Shown: one piece after another, positions 57,806-64,000 of the stretch
How the letters are laid out: each line of letters begins with the position of its first letter
How positions within the stretch are numbered: position 1 is the first letter of the stretch
Source: Scolanthus callimorphus
Lineage: Eukaryota > Cnidaria > Anthozoa > Actiniaria > Edwardsiidae
DNA length: 64,000 bases
NCBI GenBank assembly: GCA_033964015.1
Contig: CM066915.1
Location: 8,729,575 to 8,793,574, forward strand
Direction of reading: 5' to 3'
Notes under the pieces: model-generated
What the model was told of the DNA's origin: nothing
The model's input: the letters and a program-made list of their open reading frames with translations, nothing else
Database searches by the model: none
Program-made: the position numbers and the translations under genes

Positions 57806-58340
57806 AGGGTTCCAGAAAATATCCATACCCCCTCCACGGAAGGGTGTTGAAAAGTGACCCCCCACCCCTTTGGAATTTCCAAGGAAAAATACAGTTTATT
57901 ATATAAACACCAATGAAATACCGGGTGATCTCCCGCGCGAAAACTTGATATCTTCACACGTGAAAATAACATGTTATTTTCACATGTGAAGATATCACAT
58001 TTGCCTTTGCTCAATGCTCGATTTTTAAGCTTAACTCAAATAAAATTCGAATTTGGTATTTCATTGATGTTTATATAATAAACAGAACATTACATGACCG
58101 CTTGGAGATACGAATTTTATCTTCTCGTGTTAAAAATTAATCTCACTCGTTTGCTGCGCTCACTCGTGAGATAAATTTTCAACACTCGAAGATAAAATTC
58201 GTATCTCCGCGCGGCCATGTAATATCCTCTATATTTGTATGGAAATGATCAGGTAAATTGACCCCCCACCCCTCCGGAATTTCCATTGCCCTTCTGTAGG
58301 GGGGGGGGGGGGGGGGGGGTATGGATATTTCTGGAACCAC
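57806..58340. mobile_element. MITE with two nested MITEs
   Basis: Outer ends GGGTTCCAGAAAATATCCATA and TATGGATATTTCTGGAACC are inverted. Inside are 57896-58080 (TATATAAACACCAATGAAAT against ATTTCATTGATGTTTATATA, with a TGTGAAGATATC inner hairpin) and 58085-58228 (CATGACCGCTTGGAGATACG against CGTATCTCCGCGCGGCCATG). Poly-G at 58299-58319. Confidence 0.82.
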
Positions 58341-58878
58341 ACAATCAGGGTGCACAGACTGGCTCAGTTCTTGGTCTGCCTCATCTCAGTTCTGTTTTCC
58401 TTACAGAATTTTGTTGTGTATATTATAAGCAGGGAGGATCCCGCCTTTGTTTATAGAGATCTTGCCTGTCTGAACTGAGATCTCAGCATGCAGTATTATG
58501 TCTTCTCATGACATTAAAACAGTTGGAAGATGAAACATCCAGTAACAACAATAAAGTCAAAATTAGTGGAGACTCAGGTATATTATTTATTTACTAGGTT
58601 TCTTTTTTCGAAATACCCAATACAAGAAGCTCAAATTAAGGACCAACAAGGGAATTTAGACTGGGACTCTATGTTAGTTTTTGCATCAGTGGCACCCAGT
58701 CCATTCAAGTGAACAGGAACCCATTCAATCTCCTTATTGGAAACAGTGGTTTGAACAGAGGCTTTGTTGACTGGTCATTTTTAAAATAGTCATTGCCCAT
58801 GCAGACCTGAGTGGTCTAGATGTCTACATTTTGTGAATACACTGCATAACAGTATTTGTATATAATTTGCCTTATTTC
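58341..58878. other. no gene seen
   Basis: Short unique sequence downstream of the minus-strand gene ending at 58879. Confidence 0.4.
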
Positions 58879-58990
58879 CTTTTGGTTGCAACAGAGTACG
58901 ATTTCAGCTTGTCCCTGAGCATATTTTGAGCATCCACTGCCTTCCCTTCATCCCGAAGGTTTTGTTCCACCTTGGCATTCATATTCATTA

Positions 58991-59286
58991 TTAGTATAAA
59001 CCAACTAATGGTCTATTACAAATCCTGCATTCTGATTGGCTGAGCTACTAATGGTCTATTAGTGATAGACCGTACTCGCAAAACCACCACCTTTCTTTGC
59101 AAGAAAACTTGATTTTTTAAAATAAAATAATGGTCAACATTGCCAAAACTGACCAACTAGTTGGTTTATACTAAAACAATTAGACCTCTCGTCCTCATGT
59201 GCTATGATATCAATAGACCATTCGGCCTTCGGCCTCATGGTCTATTCATCATAGCACACTCGGCCTCGAGGTCTAATTGTTAAATA
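58991..59286 (-). mobile_element. MITE, family copy 2, inside a coding segment
   Basis: Inverted copy of the 21712-22010 MITE. On the minus strand, the coding frame reads up to KIANTA, enters TTTAACAATTAGACC, and resumes after TTTATACTAA as MNAKVEQ. Confidence 0.85.
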
Positions 59287-59749
59287 GCAGTGTTGGCTAT
59301 CTTAGAAACAAGACACTTGAGTAGGGAGCTTACAATTTCAGCATTAGAAGCTCCTTCAGACTTTGACAGTGCTGCAATGATAAGACCGAAGTCAACTTCA
59401 AGCTTTTCATTTTTTAAAACAGAAGACTGACACATGTCTATAAATCTCATCGTTCGTGAAATCCCTTACTTCGGTCAAAACATCCCTCACAAATGGTAGA
59501 AGCTCTGCGCGAGGAAAAATCAAGTTCCCTTCATCCAAATTTTTTAAACTTTGTGACAGTTTTGATTTAAACACGTAATTTTTTAATGTTCGATATTCTG
59601 AAGTAGAGAATGTTTGGACAAAAAGTAAAGGCTAATGTTCTTTTCCTTCCAAAAGTCCTGATTCTGGTTAGAAAAAACATAAAACGAGTATCATCACTAC
59701 CAAAGAAAATTTAACATGTTTGAAATTTATCAGCGCTGGGCACATGCTT

Positions 59750-60015
59750 GCAAGACCGCGAAAAAGTAAGGTGGAAATTTTCACTGACCATCGTCGGACA
59801 AATCTAATGCTAAACTGCCAGACCCGAAAGTAAGGTGGAAATTTCCACCGACCATCGTCGGACAAATCTAATGCTAAAGTCTTGATTTTGCCAGACCCCG
59901 AAAAGTAAGGTGGAAATTTCCACCGGCCATCGTCGGACAAATCTAATGCTAAAGTCTTTATTTTGCCAGACCCCGAAAAGTAAGGTGGAAATTTCCACCG
60001 ACCATCGTCGGATAA
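59750..60015 (-). repeat. ~76-bp satellite, left array
   Basis: Three to four units containing GGTGGAAATTTCCACC and CCGACCATCGTCGG, two internal palindromes, plus TCTAATGCTAAAGTCTTGAT. Confidence 0.9.
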
Positions 60016-62055
60016 AGAGAATTTAGCATTTCGATGCAGCTGCTTATAAAGTGTTTAAAAACAAGTGTATACCAATGGCATGAAGATTGTAAAATCGCGT
60101 TCGCAGCATTTTACTTTCAATTGAAACCGCTAGTCAAAACTGTCTTCTCCTGGACATCCAACGAGCTTTGGTAGATACCTAAAGCAGAAATGAATTGTCA
60201 AGAATTATGTGCGTTCAGAGTCAGAGAGTAGAAAATATATTTTATAACGTAATTCTTCGCTGATGATGCAGTCAAGACGTTCATATGTTTAGATGAATCG
60301 CAAAATATAAACAAATAGTAGATTTTCGCGGTAAGAAATATGTTCGTGGTTCGTTGTCGAGTCAGGCTGATTTTGGCTTGAGCTGGTGGAGAGAGTTATA
60401 ATGAGCCCTGAGAATGATACATAACATGTAAGCCAAGAACATAAATTGTATTAACTATTATAATAACAGAGCCAAAAACTCGGGCAAAAACTGAACTACG
60501 CCGTAATGTCTTAAACTTATTATAATCGCGCATCTGTAATTGTTCAGTAGCGGTTTGTTTTCTATGGCATGTAACACTATCACCCTTTGTCTTTTATTCC
60601 GTTGAAACTGATAGGAAATAGCTGCCTGTCGCATTGCTTTTGCACCGAGCATCTAATACTAGCTATTAAGGAGTGAGGGAAACTAAGAACTTTCCATAAC
60701 AATAACAGCAGTCATTTCTCCCTAATACTGCTGTGTACTCTCCTCAATTACTTCTGCTCTGCCTGTATAGCAAGGACAGAAAGCCAGTGAACATTTTCTG
60801 TGCTTGATATTTGTAAATAAACTGAAGCTTACCTTTCATACTCCTCGTTTCAAACTTGATTATTTTGAATTTTGTAGTACCAGCGGTTATTTTCCGGAGC
60901 AGCCTTTGGCTGGTGATTGTAACCGTACAAAAGCAGCGCAGACTTCTCTTCCTAAGACTCTTCTTTGCAAAGTAAAGCGAATCCATTTCCGTTTAGCGGA
61001 TATTTCTATTTCCGTTTAGTGGATGCTGCGCTGAAACTAACTCAAAGTTAAATTTCAAATTATCCAATCAAAAAAGGAAAGCAAATTTAATGACCAATCA
61101 AAACGCGGGATAATAAGTCAAGACCTTACACGTGACCACTCATAAACATCAACACCATGGGTGCTCTATGTTCTTGCAACGGACTGATCATATTGTCCTT
61201 GTATTTTGAACATAAGTCTTATGGCCGTCGATGGCTACAATGTCACGTAAAAGGAAAGGAAAAGCCAACCGAGGGCCGTAGACAAAAGTGGTACTTCCAA
61301 ACAAAAGCAAGAAGGAAAGGCGAACATTTTAAAAACGAATAACAATATGCTCTGCAAGCTTTTAAAACCAGTTCAAAGTTTCCTCTCTGAGACCAATGAT
61401 TGCGACAACTTCCTACTCGGGTGATAATGGAATATAAGGTAAACGCTGATGTCTATAATATAAGTAATATAGGCTCGGCTATTTACATTCTGGGTTAATA
61501 GGAGAACTTTGCGTAGGAAACCTGGACGTAAGAAAAAATGTATGCACTCAATAGTTATGACGAACATCTTCGGTACAGGAAATTGTTTGCGGCTATCTAT
61601 TTCTATCACGACCGTGCTTTGTCTGTGATTTCCGCGATTACACTCGAGGAATTTGCCAGTGTATTATTATAAGAAGCCACGTTATAGTTCGTAATATGAA
61701 ATCGCAATGTAACATTTCCAGTCAGTCACGTCGAACACATACTAAGATGTACCTAGTGGCCTCGTCCGGCCTGGTTTGACGCTGCGGGTTCCATTGACAA
61801 TTTTAACTTCGAATTTACAAATAACTAATAACGAAGGCCGAGAAGACGTTTTTACAAACCTAGCTCAAGATGAAATTAAGATTAAGTTGAAGGATTTTAT
61901 AGAGTATGAGGCAAACCTTTAGCATTGTATTTTGGAAGGCTGCTATAGAGTTTCCAACACAGTAGCTTTCTAGACTTTGAAGCTGGTATTTTTTACAGCG
62001 CTGTAACGGCTGGAAACTTTCATCTCACTTTTCGGAGGCTTAGCTTTAGCTTTAC
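60016..62055. other. interior of the TIR element, no gene seen
   Basis: AT-rich, no open frame longer than 80 codons with recognisable content. Confidence 0.4.
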
Positions 62056-62089
62056 GAGTAGCATTATATTTGTCCGAAGCTCTGGCAAA

Positions 62090-62470
62090 ATCAGGACTTT
62101 TAGCATTAGATTTGTCCGACGATGGTCGGTGGAAATTTCCACCTTACTTTTCGGGGTCTGGCAAAATCAAGACTTTTAGCATTAGATTTGTCCGACGATG
62201 GTCGGTGGAAATTTCCACCTTACTTTTCGGGGTCTGGCAAAATCAAGACTTTTAGCATTAGATTTGTCCGACGATGGTCGGTGGAAATTTCCACCTTACT
62301 TTCGGGGTCTGGCAAAATCAAGACTTTTAGCATTAGATTTGTCCGACGATGGTCGGTGGAAATTTCCACCTTACTTTTCGGGGTCTGGCAAAATCAAGAC
62401 TTTTAGCATTAGATTTGTCCGACGATGGTCGGTGGAAATTTCCACCTTACTTTTTCGGGGTCTGGCAAAA
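62090..62470 (+). repeat. ~76-bp satellite, right array
   Basis: Five units of the same satellite, inverted relative to the left array. Near identity between units indicates recent amplification or homogenisation. Confidence 0.92.
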
Positions 62471-63654
62471 TCAATACTCTTCTGCGTCATTGATGTCTAG
62501 CCTTTTCTCTAGGTAGCACACTCACTTACTGCCACCACTTTTAGGATGTATTTACTTTAACAGCATAGCAATTAAAATCACTGCCATACCAAATGGTTAA
62601 TAAACATTATCGATGCACCGTTCTGTGCTTATTAAAGTAATTTGGAATAAATGTCTTATGGTGCAATTAAAATATGACTAACGAACAATAATGCCGTCGC
62701 GGAACATTTTTGGCAACGCGAAAGAGAATGAAGACGAACATACGATTGATGGTAAGTCATCGTATCGTTATCTGCATTTCTTTCTAAATTAACGGTAAAT
62801 ATTCAACAGGTGTGGTTTTATATTGCCAAATCTTCACTTCAGAATATCGTACATTAAAAGATTACGTGTTTTATCTTTCAAGACAAGTTCGTCCAGAATT
62901 TCTATTTCTATTGCCAGTTCTTGCTTGTGTTTTTCTGACGGCTTTATCCGCCCTGGTTTCTCCGTGAGAGTTTCCCTTTTCATTTTTAGCATTTTGCAAA
63001 GAGCAAATCCGCAGAACCTATATAAAGTGTCATCATCTTCCTCTCCTCGCGCAAGTCCCGCTGTAACAGACACAGTTTCGCTCGCTTTTTCTCCTGTACA
63101 TGTCCCATAATGTGGTAAACTAGCTCATGAATGAGACTTACAACGGTATGTATATGATCGTCCAAGAAGTCTTTGCCGTGCGAAAAGAAGCGATCCAAAA
63201 TTGAACGTTCTTGGCTGGATTTTCCTGGATGAAATTTCGTGAGAACTTTTATCCACGCAACGGAAAGCGCTGCCTTCCTGTCCTTTTTTGGTAATATTAA
63301 GTGCTCATTTACCAATGTACAAAATTTCCGACAAAATTCAACGATCAAAAGTGAGAAATTCGCCTTCTGTTCCTCACTGAGGAAATGCTCTGCTACTAAT
63401 TTTCTTTCCTTCACAGAACTAAGTGGATGGCTTTTTAGTAGCTGACAACGAACTTCGTTCTCCACGCGCAACGCTTGCTCTGAGGAAAAGATCCACGCAG
63501 TCAACTCTTCCATTTCACCCTCCTTAAGACTTGTGTTGGGCTTGGTCGAAGACCGAGAACGAGATTTATTTTTCTTCTGGGTATTTTGACTATGTGGTTG
63601 AGACTTTGTTCGACCTCGTTTGTTAGAAGGCACGATTAGCCTTGTTTTATAGAA

Positions 63655-64000
63655 TAACTAGGGCTTGGATGCGATTCCTATGCCATCATATGTAACCCCT
63701 CAAAATTATACAAGAACTAGACAATATCACCCTGAAAAATTTGCACCCATAACCTGCAAAACAAATGTCTTTAAAGAAAGCTTTTTCCCACAGGCAATAA
63801 AACTATGGAATGGTCTGCCTGTTGGCGCCATAACTCAGCCCACTATTGACAGTTTCCTAGCTAGCCTGTACTGACCACATATATTATTTATTTATTTATT
63901 ATTTTTCTTCCTCTTAGTTGTATGATTTTATTTTATACCTTCACGTCATGGTTATGCCTTTGTGAAGTATAGTATTAAACGTAAACGTAAACGTAGAAGT
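63655..64000 (+). pseudogene. LINE 3' end (ORF2 tail and UTR)
   Basis: An open frame ends with FKESFFPQAIKLWNGLPVGA, ITQPTIDSFLASLY and a stop at 63872-63874, the usual end of L2/CR1-like ORF2. An AT-rich UTR and a short (AAACGT)n tail at the window edge follow, so the element may end at or just past 64000. Confidence 0.8.

Larger units (their letters stand above)
59564..62877. mobile_element. 3.3-kb TIR element with inverted subterminal satellites
   Basis: About 45-bp ends (CACGTAATTTTTTAATGTTC...CGATATTCTGAAG on the left, its inverted counterpart at 62835-62877) match with about six differences. Inside, near-identical ~76-bp satellites lie in opposite orientations (59750-60015 and 62090-62470). 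The centre is AT-rich and shows no transposase. An intron with inverted-repeat edges is an alternative reading. Confidence 0.6.
58879..63651 (-). pseudogene. unrecognised host gene split by two transposon insertions
   Basis: Segment 1 (63651-about 62878): basic N-terminal part (SNKRGRTKSQPHSQNTQKKN), then a helical region (LSEEQKANFSLLIVEFCRKF; LDDHIHTVVSLIHELVYHIM), a 1-nt frame break near 63045, and IEIEILDELVLK. Segment 2 (59563-59287): KLSQSLKNLDEGNLIFPRAE, LLPFVRDVLTEVRDFTND, a 1-nt break near 59455, then FGLIIAALSKSEGASNAEIV. Segment 3 (58990-58879): AKVEQNLRDEGKAVDAQNML, RDKLKSYSVATKRK, stop. A 3.3-kb TIR element separates 1 and 2, and a MITE separates 2 and 3. The start is not seen (the frame opens after CCCTAG at about 63652, possibly an acceptor). 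I do not recognise the family, and no catalytic motif is visible. Confidence 0.6.

Noticed and set aside
59668..62500. Repeated SDDGRWKFPPYF peptide frames suggesting a repeat protein
   Set aside because: Translations of the 76-bp satellite in both orientations; no start context or non-repeat domain.

Overview
The window looks like nuclear DNA of an anthozoan cnidarian, most likely a stony coral. The evidence is long introns with GT-AG junctions, an intronless class A GPCR, several Penelope-like elements (PLEs), many palindromic MITEs, CRE-palindrome (TGACGTCA) arrays, and host genes of animal type. This placement is inferred from gene and repeat style, not from a database match.

Layout. 0.6-1.7 kb (+): single-exon rhodopsin-type GPCR broken by one frameshift in front of TM7. 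2.6-8.0 kb (-): a 2.86-kb direct tandem duplication, each unit carrying a two-exon, GTPase-only Rho gene. 8.8-9.5 kb: tRNA-derived SINE and a TIR transposon end. 10.3-13.2 kb: PLE-A, arranged as a foldback with a nested MITE and a 188-bp perfect palindrome inside its reverse transcriptase. 13.3-14.6 kb: CRE-palindrome minisatellite. 14.9-40.5 kb (-): a five-exon RhoBTB gene, the main host gene, whose introns hold PLE-B, PLE-C, LINE fragments, a foldback element and many MITEs. 41-58 kb: mostly transposon debris (long-TIR element, LINE reverse-transcriptase fragments, hAT-like and nested MITEs). 58.9-63.65 kb (-): an unrecognised host gene apparently split by a 3.3-kb TIR element and a 0.3-kb MITE. 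63.66-64 kb (+): 3' end of a LINE.

How the genes relate. The RhoBTB exons join in phase (2, 1, 0, 0) into about 600 codons: Rho GTPase, proline-rich linker, two BTB domains and the family C-terminal domain ending in a CAAX box. The two Rho genes just downstream on the same strand share its first exon architecture and the identical phase-2 intron position. They therefore look like truncated, GTPase-only tandem derivatives of RhoBTB that were then duplicated again.

The main curiosities are: hammerhead-ribozyme-like cores at the 3' ends of all three PLEs, with an unusually short helix III; the 188-bp inverted duplication in PLE-A; two CRE-palindrome arrays; and a TIR element with inverted subterminal satellites. 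Nearly every coding region carries isolated 1-nt indels. Two of them (RhoBTB exons 4 and 5) are of opposite sign. Uncorrected long-read errors are therefore a serious alternative to real pseudogenisation.
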